DNA of 29,494 nucleotides from CAYVBN01 sp964538565 (GTDB taxonomy: Bacteria > Pseudomonadota > Alphaproteobacteria > Rhizobiales > Xanthobacteraceae), in contig CAZIGW010000158.1 of NCBI GenBank assembly GCA_964538565.1, positions 1-29,494 of the forward strand. Reading direction: 5' to 3'. Under the pieces are notes generated by a model. The model saw only the letters and a program-made list of their open reading frames with translations, ran no database searches and was not told the DNA's origin. Of this stretch, positions 7,388 to 18,526 are shown in pieces (within the stretch, counting starts at the first letter, position 1; each line of letters starts with the position of its first letter). A program made the position numbers and the translations under genes.

Positions 7388-8215
7388 GTGCTTGCCGCAC
7401 TGATCATCGTGTTCCGCGAGGTGTTCGAAGCCGGCCTGATCGTCGGCATCGTGATGGCGGTCACGGCCGGCATCCATCGCCGCGGCATGTGGGTGGCCGG
7501 CGGCGTCCTCGGCGGCGCGCTCGGCGCCTGCGTGGTCACCGTCTTCGCCGGTGCGCTCTCGGCGGCGTTCCAGGGCGTCGGACAGGAGCTGTTCAACGCC
7601 ACGATCCTGGGCGTCGCGGTGGTCATGCTCACGTGGCACAACGTCTGGATGTCGCGCCACGGCCGCGAACTGGCGGCGGAAATGCGCGCGGCCGGCGAGG
7701 CGGTGGTGCGCGGGTCGAAATCGCTTCTGGCGCTCGCCGTGGTGGTCGCGGTGGCGGTGCTGCGCGAAGGAGTCGAGGTCGTGCTGTTCCTCTACGGGAT
7801 CGTCGTCTCGGAAGGCGGCATGCACGTCAGCATCTTCGCCGGCGGCCTCGCCGGGCTGGCGCTCGGCGGTCTTGTCTGTCTGATGACCTACGTGGGATTC
7901 CTGCAAATCCCCGTGCGTCACCTCTTCAGCGTCACGAGCGTCATGATCGCGTTCCTGGCCGCCGGAATGGCCGCGCAGTCGACCGCCTTCCTCGAGCAGG
8001 CCAATGTCGTCACCGCGCTCGATCGCGTCATGTGGGACAGCTCCTGGCTGCTGTCCGAGTCGAGCCTCGTCGGACGCGCGCTGCACACGCTGATCGGCTA
8101 CAGCGACCAGCCGACCGCCATGCAGCTCGTCGTCTATGGGACGACGCTGGCGGTGATGTGGGGCCTGATGCGCCTCGTCGCACCCTCGCCGGCGCCGCAG
8201 ACGCAGTCGGGTTGA
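7388..8215 (+). CDS. FTR1-family iron permease
   Basis: 275 aa from GTG 7388, with GGGAGAAG upstream. It is a multi-pass inner membrane protein of the FTR1/EfeU family, which imports iron using two Arg-Glu-rich helices. The second motif is a recognisable REGVE (residues about 122-126, LREGVEVVLFLYGI). The first, near the N-terminus, is REVFE (VFREVFEAGLIVGIV) rather than REGLE; the Arg and both Glu are kept. About seven hydrophobic segments are visible, including the first at residues 1-22 and AFLAAGMAAQSTAFLEQANVV near 190-210. Genes for the outer membrane barrel and cupredoxin lie directly upstream. No EfeO M75 domain, EfeB peroxidase, multicopper oxidase or FtrD-like ferredoxin is in the window, so this is a minimal version of the system. 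Iron is the expected substrate; ferrous versus ferric cannot be told. Confidence 0.9.
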   Translation: MLAALIIVFREVFEAGLIVGIVMAVTAGIHRRGMWVAGGVLGGALGACVVTVFAGALSAAFQGVGQELFNATILGVAVVMLTWHNVWMSRHGRELAAEMRAAGEAVVRGSKSLLALAVVVAVAVLREGVEVVLFLYGIVVSEGGMHVSIFAGGLAGLALGGLVCLMTYVGFLQIPVRHLFSVTSVMIAFLAAGMAAQSTAFLEQANVVTALDRVMWDSSWLLSESSLVGRALHTLIGYSDQPTAMQLVVYGTTLAVMWGLMRLVAPSPAPQTQSG

Positions 8216-8369
8216 AGCTGATCCGGACGGCCCGGAATGGCGCCCGCCGCGCCGATGCCTTACGGTGCGGAATTCCCTTCGCCACAGGGGGGAGGGAGCA
8301 CGAGGGGGATGAATGGGCCCGGTCGGCGTCCCGGCCGTCGAACCTCAGCATCGCGGGAGGACCCTGACC

Positions 8370-8513
8370 ATGTCCATCAATGTCGCGCACATGCCGGCGA
8401 TCATCGCGTTGATCGCCGGAATTCTGATTCTCATCATGCCCCGCCTGCTGAACATCGTCGTGGCGATCTACCTCATCCTGACCGGGATCATCGGCCTCGG
8501 CCTGCTGCGCTAG
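8370..8513 (+). CDS. DUF3096 micro-protein, 47 aa
   Basis: 47 aa from ATG 8370. GGGAGG at 8355-8360 lies nine bases upstream and decides the start; the frame is open back to 8313 but those residues have no homology I recognise. The protein is two hydrophobic segments joined by a short turn with one Arg: PAIIALIAGILILIMPRLLNIVVAIYLILTGIIGLG. This matches the DUF3096 pattern (AGILIL-x-MPRLLN-x-IVAIYLI). A two-helix membrane hairpin of unknown function is expected. It stands 154 bp after the FTR1 permease on the same strand, so it may be the last gene of that cassette or independent. The 235 bp before ppdK hold only a GC-rich imperfect hairpin (8597-8619) without a T-tract. Confidence 0.85.
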   Translation: MSINVAHMPAIIALIAGILILIMPRLLNIVVAIYLILTGIIGLGLLR

Positions 8514-8748
8514 GCCGCCGCTCCGGCGGGGTGGATTGCGCCTCTCCGACAAGATCATGTGCCGGAACGCGCGACGCGCGGAGCCGATCGGCCCGTGCGA
8601 GCGGCGCCGGCCGGCTCGCGCCGGCGGCGGGGGTGCACCCTCCCGCCCGGAAGGCGGAACCCCGGCGCGGATCCCGGGTTGAATCGCGCGGCGAAACCGG
8701 CCAAGAGAAGCCGAACTCCTTGACGCCGCACATTCGAGGTCCGGAAAA

Positions 8749-11427
<2,679 letters not shown>

Positions 11428-11656
11428 AGCGGCCTCTCGCAGCGCGTGTCCCCAAGCGGCGGCCCGACGAGGCGTCAACCGCGGCTGCGTCAACGCCGTG
11501 CCCGGCGCAGTCCACGGCAAATTGGGTGTTCCCCGCGCGTTGCGCCGTGCTACCGTCCCGGGCGGGCGCGCGTGCCGTGTCGGCATCGTGGCCCGGAAAG
11601 AATGACGCTGCCCGTCGGTTGCGCTCGTCGGCGACAGGGCCGCGCGAGGGGATGGA

Positions 11657-13687
11657 ATGAGCGAGGGCGACAAGTCTCCGCCGCCGGCGGAGAGCGGGGG
11701 AATTTCGGAAGAACAGCTGCGCAAGGCGGAGGCCTACGTCGAGGCCGAGGAGGGCGCGGCCAACCGTCTGGCCGGATGGGCGGGCATCATCACCACGGCG
11801 ATCGCCGTCGCGATGACGCTGTTTCATCTCTACGCGGCCTACGAAATCGTCCCCACCCAGCCGCTGCGCTACACCCACGTCGGCTTCGTGCTGGTGCTGA
11901 GCTTCCTGCTGTTCCCGGTCGCGATGCGCTTTCGCAATCGCATCCGCTGGTGGGACGTCATCCCGGCGCTCGCCGCCGTCGGCATCCTCGGCTACGCGCT
12001 CTGGGGCGGTGACGACTTCACCGACCGCGCGGCGGTTCCGGACCGGCTCGACGTCGTGCTCGGGCTGATATTCATCGTGCTGATTCTCGAGGCGGCGCGG
12101 CGCACCACCGGCCCGATCATGCCGATCGTCGCCATCCTGTTCATCGCCTACGCGATGCTCGGTCCCGACCTGCCGCCGCCGTGGACGCACCGCGGCTACG
12201 ACATCTCGCGGCTGGTCGGCCACCTGTTCATCACGCTCGAGGGCATCTTCGGCGTCGCCGTCGACGTGTCGGCGACGCTCATCATCATGTTCACCATCTA
12301 CGGCGCGATCCTGCAGCATTCGGGCGCCGGAAAGTTCTTCATCGACTTCTCGCTCGCCGTGATGGGCAACAAGCCCTCGAGCGCCGGCCGCGCGGTGGTC
12401 GCCTCCTCGTTTCTGCTCGGCGGACCGTCCGGATCGGGCGTCGCGACGACCGTGATGATCGGCACCGTCGCGGCGCCGATGCTGGCCAAGGCCAGATTCG
12501 AGAAGAACGCGGCGGGCGGGCTGCTCGCCGCGGGCGGACTGGGCGCCATTCTTTCGCCGCCGGTGCTCGGCGCCGCCGCCTTCCTGATCGCCGAGTTTCT
12601 CAAGATCAGCTATCTCGACGTCATCTGGATGGCGACGATCCCGACCTGCCTCTACTACTTGACGCTGTTCGTGATGGTCGAGCTCGATTCGGTGCGCTTC
12701 GGGGCGCACAACGTCGTCTTCAGGCAGGACATGAGCCTGTGGGAGATGACGCGGCGCTATGGCTTCCACTTCGTCTCGCTGGTCGCCGTCGTGGTCTTCA
12801 TGGTGATCGGCTATTCGCCGATGCTCTCGGTCTTCTATTCGACGCTCCTGGCGTTTGCCCTGAGCTTCCTCAACCGCGAGACGGCGCTGTTTCCGAAGAA
12901 GCTTGTGCGCGCGCTCGCCGACGGCTCGATCGGCGTGCTGAGCGCGGCGACGACCTGCGCCTCGGCCGGCATCATCGTCGGCGTCGTCACGCTCACCGGC
13001 CTCGGCCTGAAGTTCTCCTCGATCGTCATCGACTACGCCGGCGGCAGTCTTCTGCTCACGGCGATCTACACCTCGCTGATCGTCTGGGTGATCGGGCTCG
13101 CGGTGCCGGTGACGGCCTCGTACATCATCTGCGCGGTGATCGCCGCGCCCGCCCTCGTCAAGCTCGGCGTGCCCGACTACGCGGCGCACATGTTCATCTT
13201 CTACTACGCGGTCCTCTCCGAGGTCTCGCCGCCGACCGCGCTGTCGCCGTTCGCCGCCGCCGCCATCACGGGCGGCGATCCCTACAAGACCACCATGCAG
13301 GCGTGGAAGTACACGCTGCCCGCCTTCCTGGTGCCATTCGTGTTCGTGCTCGACCCGCGCGGGATCGGCCTGCTGCTGAAGATTCCGAGCGGCGGATCGA
13401 TCCTCGACATCATCTGGATCACGGCCATCACCGCCATCGGCCTGATGGCACTGGCGGCGGCGGCGCAGAACTGGGCCTTGCGCCGGAATACGCCGGTCGA
13501 GCGCGGGTTGTTTCTGCTGTCGGGCCTGCTGCTCGTGTTTCCGAGCCTCGTCGAGGCTTTGCTGGAAACGATCTCCGGGTTCGACGTCCCGTATCCGGCG
13601 CCGTTCGGACTGGCGCTCGGCGGGGCCGTGTTGCTCAAGCAATTCAAAACGGCGGGCCGTCTGCCGGAGCCGGCCCAAGGCACATAG
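11657..13687 (+). CDS. TRAP transporter fused permease (TAXI type)
   Basis: 676 aa from ATG 11657, with a purine-rich GAGGGGATGGA just upstream. This is a DctQ-DctM fusion: a polar N-terminal tail of about 38 residues, a first group of helices corresponding to the small Q subunit, then the large 12-helix DctM-type region (PF06808). Clear signature stretches are the HSGAGKFFIDFSLAVMG loop, FLLGGPSGSGVATTVMIGTVAAPML, and later IICAVIAAPALVKLGVPDYAAHMFIFYYAVLSEVSPPTALSPF-type sequence at about residues 480-535. TRAP transporters import carboxylates or other small organic solutes using the sodium or proton gradient. The receptor gene follows after 12 bp. The preceding 229 bp show no convincing promoter. 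Substrate not predictable. Confidence 0.95.
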   Translation: MSEGDKSPPPAESGGISEEQLRKAEAYVEAEEGAANRLAGWAGIITTAIAVAMTLFHLYAAYEIVPTQPLRYTHVGFVLVLSFLLFPVAMRFRNRIRWWDVIPALAAVGILGYALWGGDDFTDRAAVPDRLDVVLGLIFIVLILEAARRTTGPIMPIVAILFIAYAMLGPDLPPPWTHRGYDISRLVGHLFITLEGIFGVAVDVSATLIIMFTIYGAILQHSGAGKFFIDFSLAVMGNKPSSAGRAVVASSFLLGGPSGSGVATTVMIGTVAAPMLAKARFEKNAAGGLLAAGGLGAILSPPVLGAAAFLIAEFLKISYLDVIWMATIPTCLYYLTLFVMVELDSVRFGAHNVVFRQDMSLWEMTRRYGFHFVSLVAVVVFMVIGYSPMLSVFYSTLLAFALSFLNRETALFPKKLVRALADGSIGVLSAATTCASAGIIVGVVTLTGLGLKFSSIVIDYAGGSLLLTAIYTSLIVWVIGLAVPVTASYIICAVIAAPALVKLGVPDYAAHMFIFYYAVLSEVSPPTALSPFAAAAITGGDPYKTTMQAWKYTLPAFLVPFVFVLDPRGIGLLLKIPSGGSILDIIWITAITAIGLMALAAAAQNWALRRNTPVERGLFLLSGLLLVFPSLVEALLETISGFDVPYPAPFGLALGGAVLLKQFKTAGRLPEPAQGT

Positions 13688-13699
13688 GGAGGTTGTCAC

Positions 13700-14674
13700 A
13701 TGCAGATACGAACGTTCCCGCGCGCCCTGTGCGGCGCGCTCGCACTCGGCGCGGCGCTTCTCGCCGGCGCCGCATTGGCGCAACAGCGCACGATCTCGAT
13801 CGGCACCGGCGGCACCGGCGGCGTCTACTATCCGCTCGGCGGCGGCCTCGCCAACGTCCTGTCGAAGGCGCTGCCCGGCGTGCAGGCGACCGCCGAGGTC
13901 ACGGGCGGATCGGTCGACAATCTGAAGCTCATCGCCACCGGCCAGAGCGAAGTCGGATTCTCGATGGCCGACGCGGCGCTCGACGCGCTCAACGGCCAGG
14001 ACAAGTTCAAGAGCGCAAAGGTTCCGGTCCGCACCCTGATGGTGCTCTATCCGAACCGAATGCACGTGGTGACGATCGAGGGCACCGGCATCGAGAAGAT
14101 GGCCGACCTCAAAGGCAAGCGCGTGTCCACCGGCTCGCCGGGCAGCGCGACCGAGGTCATGGCGTTCCGGGTGATCGAGGCGGCGGGCCTCGACAAGGAC
14201 AAGGATATGAAGCGCGAGCGCCTCGGCGTCGCGGAATCCGTCAACGCCATCAAGGACCGCAAGATCGACGCGTTCTTCTGGGTCGGCGGCCTGCCGACTT
14301 CGTCGGTCACCGACCTCGGCGCGACGCCGGGCGTCAAGATCAAGCTGATCGACCACGCCGACACGGTCGACAAGATGAACGCGAAGTACGGAAACCTCTA
14401 CGCGGCCGACGTGATCCCGGCCAAGACCTATCCGGGCCAGGACAGCGACAACAAGATCGCCGTCGTCTGGAACATCCTGGTGACGAGCGACAAGATGTCG
14501 GATCAGACCGCCTACGACATCGTCAAGACGATCTTCGACAGGAAGGCCGATCTCGTCGCCGTGCACAAGGAGGCGGAGCACATCGACCTCAAGTACCAGG
14601 TGAGGGGCAACTCGCCGATTCCGTGGCACCCCGGCGCGGTGAAGTATTTTGCCGAGCGCGGCATCAAGATGTGA
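13700..14674 (+). CDS. TAXI-family TRAP solute receptor
   Basis: 324 aa from ATG 13700 with GGGAGG eight bases upstream. The signal peptide (LCGALALGAALLAGAALA, cleavage before QQRT) sends it to the periplasm. The mature start ISIGTGGTGGVYYPLGGGLA is the hallmark of TAXI (TRAP-associated extracytoplasmic immunogenic) receptors, followed by TGGSVDNLKLIATGQSEVGF and LKGKRVSTGSPGSATEV. It should bind the solute and hand it to the fused permease encoded 12 bp upstream. Known TAXI ligands include glutamate/glutamine and 2-oxoglutarate-like acids, but the residues visible here do not decide the ligand. The order permease first, receptor second is worth noting. Confidence 0.95.
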   Translation: MQIRTFPRALCGALALGAALLAGAALAQQRTISIGTGGTGGVYYPLGGGLANVLSKALPGVQATAEVTGGSVDNLKLIATGQSEVGFSMADAALDALNGQDKFKSAKVPVRTLMVLYPNRMHVVTIEGTGIEKMADLKGKRVSTGSPGSATEVMAFRVIEAAGLDKDKDMKRERLGVAESVNAIKDRKIDAFFWVGGLPTSSVTDLGATPGVKIKLIDHADTVDKMNAKYGNLYAADVIPAKTYPGQDSDNKIAVVWNILVTSDKMSDQTAYDIVKTIFDRKADLVAVHKEAEHIDLKYQVRGNSPIPWHPGAVKYFAERGIKM

Positions 14675-14699
14675 GGCGCGGCGCGCGGGCGATGACGAA

Positions 14700-15002
14700 A
14701 TGAGAGGCCGGAACGGCGCCGCGCCGCGCGCATCGCTGTGGTGGTTCCTGTCGGTCGCGTCGGGCGGCCTGCTGTTCGGAACGCTCGCCGAACGGCGGCC
14801 GTTCGGCCAGGAAGTTCTCGCGCATCCGCTCGTCGTCTTCTTCGCGCTGGTCGGCGCCGCCCTGGTGATCCTGCGGCTCCTGCTGCGCCGGCCGGTCCCG
14901 GAGGTGATCGCGGAGCGGACCTTGCTCATCGGCTGTCTTCTCGGCGCAGGCGCCTTTCTGGTCGGCAATTGGCTCGCCGTTCATCTCGGCATTCCGCACT
15001 GA
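14700..15002 (+). CDS. Small membrane protein of the TRAP unit, 100 aa
   Basis: 100 aa from ATG 14700. The frame is open back to 14649, inside the receptor gene, but the upstream residues are charged and unlikely. Three hydrophobic segments are visible: SLWWFLSVASGGLLFGTLA (about 11-29), HPLVVFFALVGAALVILRLLL (about 42-62) and LIGCLLGAGAFLVGNWLAVHL (about 75-95). The loop LRRPVPEVIAERTL separates the last two. It starts 25 bp after the receptor stop on the same strand, so co-transcription is likely. The Q and M subunits are already fused in this system, so it is not a DctQ. I do not recognise a named family; an accessory role for the transporter is inference from position only. Confidence 0.7.
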   Translation: MRGRNGAAPRASLWWFLSVASGGLLFGTLAERRPFGQEVLAHPLVVFFALVGAALVILRLLLRRPVPEVIAERTLLIGCLLGAGAFLVGNWLAVHLGIPH

Positions 15003-15366
15003 CCGCGGCCGGTTGCAATTGGTCGTGCACGGTCGCGCTGCGCCCGTCGGCCTCGTTGAACACGCGGGCGGCGACCGTGCGGCGTGCCGCGCCGTCGTGT
15101 CAGGCAGATCATGTTACCGACCACTGGCGAGATTTCCTTCGAACGGCGCCAAGTTCCGAGGGCGCGCCCTTCGAATCCGCGAAGTCGTTCCATCGCCGCC
15201 CTCAGGGCGCCGCATTTGACGCGTGACCTCGCGTTAAGGGGATATCAAGGTTAATAGGGCAAGGGTTGCTGGTTGGCGAACGGCTTCACGCCAATTTTAG
15301 CAATCAAGTGCAGAACGGCGGATGGTGGAAGCGTCTCGCCGTCCGAGTTGCGTAGCGTAGCGTTGC
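15003..15366. other. Intergenic region before the cell wall hydrolase gene
   Basis: 364 bp without a supportable gene on either strand. The left part (15003-15210) is GC-rich with no clear terminator. The right part is more AT-rich and looks regulatory: TTGACG at 15216-15221 could be a -35, GATATC at 15241-15246 a poor -10 at 19 bases, and the CtrA-like element at 15234-15248 overlaps both. Just before the start, GCGTAGCGTAGCGTTGCGTGAGC is a run of near-repeats of GCGTA/GCGTT. Confidence 0.5.
15234..15248 (+). promoter_or_regulatory. CtrA-like binding motif
   Basis: TTAA-GGGGATA-TCAA at 15234-15248 matches the CtrA consensus TTAA-N7-TTAA with one mismatch; another TTAA follows at 15251-15254. 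It lies about 120 bp before the start of a gene for a cell wall hydrolase, a function often tied to the cell cycle in alphaproteobacteria. In DNA this GC-rich such TTAA clusters are uncommon, but one-mismatch matches occur by chance. Confidence 0.3.
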
Positions 15367-16797
15367 GTGAGCGTGCAGATGCAGAGCCTTAAGACGACGC
15401 CGAGGGGGACGGCCGCGTCCCTGGGGCTTGCCTTGGTGATGATCGGAGCGCCGGTCGGGATCGGCTATCAGGATCTCGCCGCGCTGATCGCCCGACAGCC
15501 GGCGGTCTCTGAACACTGGCACGACCATCTGATCGGTTCGCCGTTCGGCACGATTCACACCGCGACCTTCACGTTCCCGACCCCGATCGGCATGACCATT
15601 CCGGATCCGCTCGCATTCCGCCTCGCGAGCCTGGTTTCCGGGACGGACGACGACATCACCGGATCGATCGCCGGCGCTTCGACGTCCGGCGGCGCGCCGC
15701 TTGTCTTCCCTCGCGTGGTGCGGACCGGAAAGGGCGACCGCATCGATCACCAGAAGGGCGACCGCCTGCCGAGCCCCACGTCCGCGCCGTCCCATTCCGC
15801 GCAGCCGGCGCCGCCCGGGGCTGCGGCCGATGCGCCGGCCGCGGACCCCGCAAAGCCGGCGCCGACCCTGGCCGCGCTCGATCCATCGGACGTCACGCCG
15901 CAGAACCGCGCAACGGAAACGAGCGAGGCCACCGGACCTTCGATCATCACGATGTCTGCGGAGGCGGTCGAACAGGTGAAGCTTTCGGCCGAGGCTCTGG
16001 AAGCCGACCCGGAACTGTCGCAGTTCGACGGCATCGCGCCGGCGTTCGGCGTCGAACCGGGTCCGAAGGCGCGCACCTCGCGGCTGTTCTTCGGCGTCGC
16101 GCCGATGGGCGAGGGCGTCGCCTCGCTCGAGCCGTGGGCGCCCGGCGAGGAGCCGGTGCTCGCCGAACCGGCGGTCGACCCCGATCTCAAGCAATCGGCC
16201 GGCGCGCAGGTCGCCGCGGTCAATCCGGCGGACGCGAACGGCGAAAGCGTCGCCAGCAAGGGCGAAGTGACCGGCGCGGGACATCGTCCCAAGAGCCCGG
16301 CGGAGCGCCTCGGCCTCGTCGGCCCGGCCCGCACCAAGGCGGAGAAGTGCCTCGCCGACGCCGTCTACTTCGAAGCGCGCGGCGAACCGGTGCGCGGCCA
16401 GATGGCGGTCGCGCAGGTCGTGATGAACCGGGTGTTCTCCGGCTATTACCCGGGCGACGTGTGCGGCGTCGTCTATCAGAACGCCAATCGGCATCTGGCG
16501 TGCCAGTTCACCTTCGCGTGCGACGGCATTCCCGAGCGGGTGACGGAGCCCGACGCGTGGGCGCGCGCCAAGGAGATCGCGCGCGACACGCTCGACGGCA
16601 AGATCTGGGTGCCCGACGTCGGCAAGGCGACGCATTATCACGCCTACTGGGTCCACCCGCGCTGGGTGCACGAGATGAAGAAGATGCTCAAGCTCGGCGT
16701 GCACACGTTCTACCGCCCGCGCAACTGGGGTGACGGCTCGGATGCCCCGGTATGGGGCGATCCGGCGACGACCGCCGAACTGGTCAAGAAGCTCTGA
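15367..16797 (+). CDS. SleB-type cell wall hydrolase
   Basis: 476 aa from GTG 15367; GTG 15373 and ATG 15379 are in-frame alternatives and none has a clear SD. Near the N-terminus SLGLALVMIGAPVGIGY is a signal anchor. A long Ala/Pro/Ser-rich, low-complexity linker (about residues 95-300) should cross the periplasm. The C-terminal ~140 residues form the Hydrolase_2/SleB domain: KCLADAVYFEARGEPVRGQ with the expected catalytic Glu336, AVAQVVMNRVFSGYYP, CQFTFACDG and the closing THYHAYWVHPRWV...HTFYRPRNWG. These enzymes cleave peptidoglycan (spore cortex in Bacillus, general remodelling in alphaproteobacteria). It is convergent with the DUF1275 gene, 22 bp away. Confidence 0.9.
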   Translation: MSVQMQSLKTTPRGTAASLGLALVMIGAPVGIGYQDLAALIARQPAVSEHWHDHLIGSPFGTIHTATFTFPTPIGMTIPDPLAFRLASLVSGTDDDITGSIAGASTSGGAPLVFPRVVRTGKGDRIDHQKGDRLPSPTSAPSHSAQPAPPGAAADAPAADPAKPAPTLAALDPSDVTPQNRATETSEATGPSIITMSAEAVEQVKLSAEALEADPELSQFDGIAPAFGVEPGPKARTSRLFFGVAPMGEGVASLEPWAPGEEPVLAEPAVDPDLKQSAGAQVAAVNPADANGESVASKGEVTGAGHRPKSPAERLGLVGPARTKAEKCLADAVYFEARGEPVRGQMAVAQVVMNRVFSGYYPGDVCGVVYQNANRHLACQFTFACDGIPERVTEPDAWARAKEIARDTLDGKIWVPDVGKATHYHAYWVHPRWVHEMKKMLKLGVHTFYRPRNWGDGSDAPVWGDPATTAELVKKL

Positions 16798-16819
16798 TCG
16801 GACACGCCGGGCCGCCGCG

Positions 16820-17590
16820 TCAGCGACGCGACGATCGGGTATCGGTCCGGAACGCCCAGGCGGCGATGGCGAGCGTCGCGGCAACCGCGACGCCACCGCT
16901 GGAAAAGCCATACGCGGCGAAAGCAATTGCGCCACTCGCCGCCCCCAGCAGGAATCCGACGAGCAGTCGCAGCAGCTGCGCGAGGCGCCGCCGGCAGGCG
17001 GCCGCGTGGTCGCCGAGGCTGCGATTGCCGGGATCACGCCGCAACGCCCGCCGCGCGAACCAGACCTCGACCGCGTCGACCGCAAGCTGCGTGGTATTGC
17101 CGGTCATGAAGGTGGTCGGGCCCGCGCCCTTGATCAGCAGCCGCGCCATCGCGCTCTGCACGCCCATCGCGGCGAGTGCGCAGACGCCGGCGGCCGTCGC
17201 GGCCGGCGCATTCGGATCGCTCATCGGCGCGCCGACCAGGCCGGCCAGAACGAAGCCGGCGATCAGCGCCGCGTCGAACAGCAGAACCCAGGGCAGGGGA
17301 GCCTTCGCCCGCCGCTGGATCACGGTGATGAACACGCTCGCGCTCGCGGCGCCGAGAAAATAGACCGGGATGGCCAGAAGCTTGAGGGCGGAGCCGCCCT
17401 CCTGTGTGACGAGTTCGGCGCCGGCGACCACGAAACTGCCGGTCACCTGCGCGGTGAACAGCCCGAACAGGCCGAGAAAGCCGCAGCTGTCGACGAAACC
17501 GGCGATGAAGCTCAGCAGCGGCGGGACGAGGGAATCGAAGCGGGCGCCGCGCGTGTTCTCCGCCGACGTCCTGGTGCCCGTTCGTGCCAT
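16820..17590 (-). CDS. DUF1275 (YoaK-like) membrane protein
   Basis: 256 aa from ATG 17590, with GGGAGGG about six bases upstream. A short polar N-terminus is followed by six to seven hydrophobic segments. The family signature is at the start: LLSFIAGFVDSCGFLGLFGLFTAQVTGSFVV (about 26-56), matching the DUF1275 pattern of a first helix with GxVD and a TGN/TGS motif; a second TGNTTQLAVD is at about 162-171. Function is unknown in this family, although it is often annotated as a transporter. It is the last gene of the run nadA-nadB-nadC, 53 bp after nadC and with its own strong SD, so it may be co-transcribed with NAD synthesis genes. A 6-bp inverted repeat overlaps its stop codon but lacks a T-tract. 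Confidence 0.88.
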   Translation of the reverse strand: MARTGTRTSAENTRGARFDSLVPPLLSFIAGFVDSCGFLGLFGLFTAQVTGSFVVAGAELVTQEGGSALKLLAIPVYFLGAASASVFITVIQRRAKAPLPWVLLFDAALIAGFVLAGLVGAPMSDPNAPAATAAGVCALAAMGVQSAMARLLIKGAGPTTFMTGNTTQLAVDAVEVWFARRALRRDPGNRSLGDHAAACRRRLAQLLRLLVGFLLGAASGAIAFAAYGFSSGGVAVAATLAIAAWAFRTDTRSSRR

Positions 17591-17643
17591 GCTGCGGCCC
17601 TCCCTCGCCGCCCGACCCGGAGGGAAGATACGGAACGGAGGCC

Positions 17644-18516
17644 TCAGATGTCGATGTCGAGGGCGACGTCGAGATTGGGCGCCGAATGGGTGATGGCGCC
17701 CGACGACAGATAGTCGACGCCCGACTCGGCAACCGCCGCCGCGGTCTCGATCGTGATGCCGCCCGAGGCCTCGGTCACGAGGCGGCCGCCGACCATCGCC
17801 ACCGCCTTGCGCATCGTCGCCGGATCCATGTTGTCGAGCAGCACGGCATCGGCGAGGCCGACGGCCAGCACCTCCTGCAACTGGTCGAGCGTATCGACTT
17901 CGATCTCGACCTTGACCAGGTGACCGGCCGTCGCCTTGGCGCGCTCGAGCACGGCGCGGATGCCGCCGGCCACCGCGATGTGGTTGTCCTTGATCAGGAT
18001 GGCGTCGTCGAGCCCGTGACGGTGGTTGAAGCCGCCGCCGCAGCGCACGGCGTATTTCTGCAACGCGCGCAGGCCCGGCGTCGTCTTGCGCGTGCAGCAG
18101 ATGCGCGCCTTCGTGTGCGCGACACGGCGCACGAACTCGGCGGTCGCGCTCGCCGTGCCGGAGAGATGTCCGAGGAGATTGAGCGCGACGCGCTCGGCGC
18201 CGAGGATTGCGCGGGCGTTGCCGCGCACGCTCATCAGCGCGGTGCCGGCCTCGACCCGCACGCCGTCGCGCGCATGCGCCCGGATCTCGATGTCGGGCGA
18301 AAGCTTGCGCAACGCGATGTCGACCGCCGGCAGGCCCGAGAGCACGCCCGCCCTGCGCGCCACCACGACGGCCCGGCCCTCGAGGTCGTCCGGCACGGTG
18401 GCGATCGACGTCACGTCGCCGGCGCGGCCCAGATCCTCGACCAGCGCGCGCGTCACCGCCTCCTCGAATGCCAGTGGCGAGATGAAGGCGTCCGGGCAGT
18501 AGAGAGAATGGCTCAT
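17644..18516 (-). CDS. nadC: Nicotinate-nucleotide pyrophosphorylase (carboxylating)
   Basis: 290 aa. Quinolinate phosphoribosyltransferase makes nicotinate mononucleotide from quinolinate and PRPP with loss of CO2, the last committed step of de novo NAD synthesis before adenylation. Key stretches: ALVEDLGRAGDVTS at the N-terminus, LLGHLSGTASATAEFV, CTRKTTPGLRALQKYAV with the Arg and Lys that bind quinolinate and PRPP, GGGFNHRHGLDDAILIKDNH (written here as the GGG-x-NHR and IKDNH motifs) and the phosphate-binding EASGGI near the C-terminus. All conserved residues expected are visible. The ATG at 18516 lies 10 bp after the nadB stop, indicating translational coupling in one operon. Confidence 0.97.
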   Translation of the reverse strand: MSHSLYCPDAFISPLAFEEAVTRALVEDLGRAGDVTSIATVPDDLEGRAVVVARRAGVLSGLPAVDIALRKLSPDIEIRAHARDGVRVEAGTALMSVRGNARAILGAERVALNLLGHLSGTASATAEFVRRVAHTKARICCTRKTTPGLRALQKYAVRCGGGFNHRHGLDDAILIKDNHIAVAGGIRAVLERAKATAGHLVKVEIEVDTLDQLQEVLAVGLADAVLLDNMDPATMRKAVAMVGGRLVTEASGGITIETAAAVAESGVDYLSSGAITHSAPNLDVALDIDI

Positions 18517-18526
18517 GGCGGATCCG

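Noticed and set aside
8597..8619. GCGAGC...GCTCGC hairpin after the DUF3096 gene as a terminator
   Set aside because: Six-bp stem with an 11-base loop and no T-tract.
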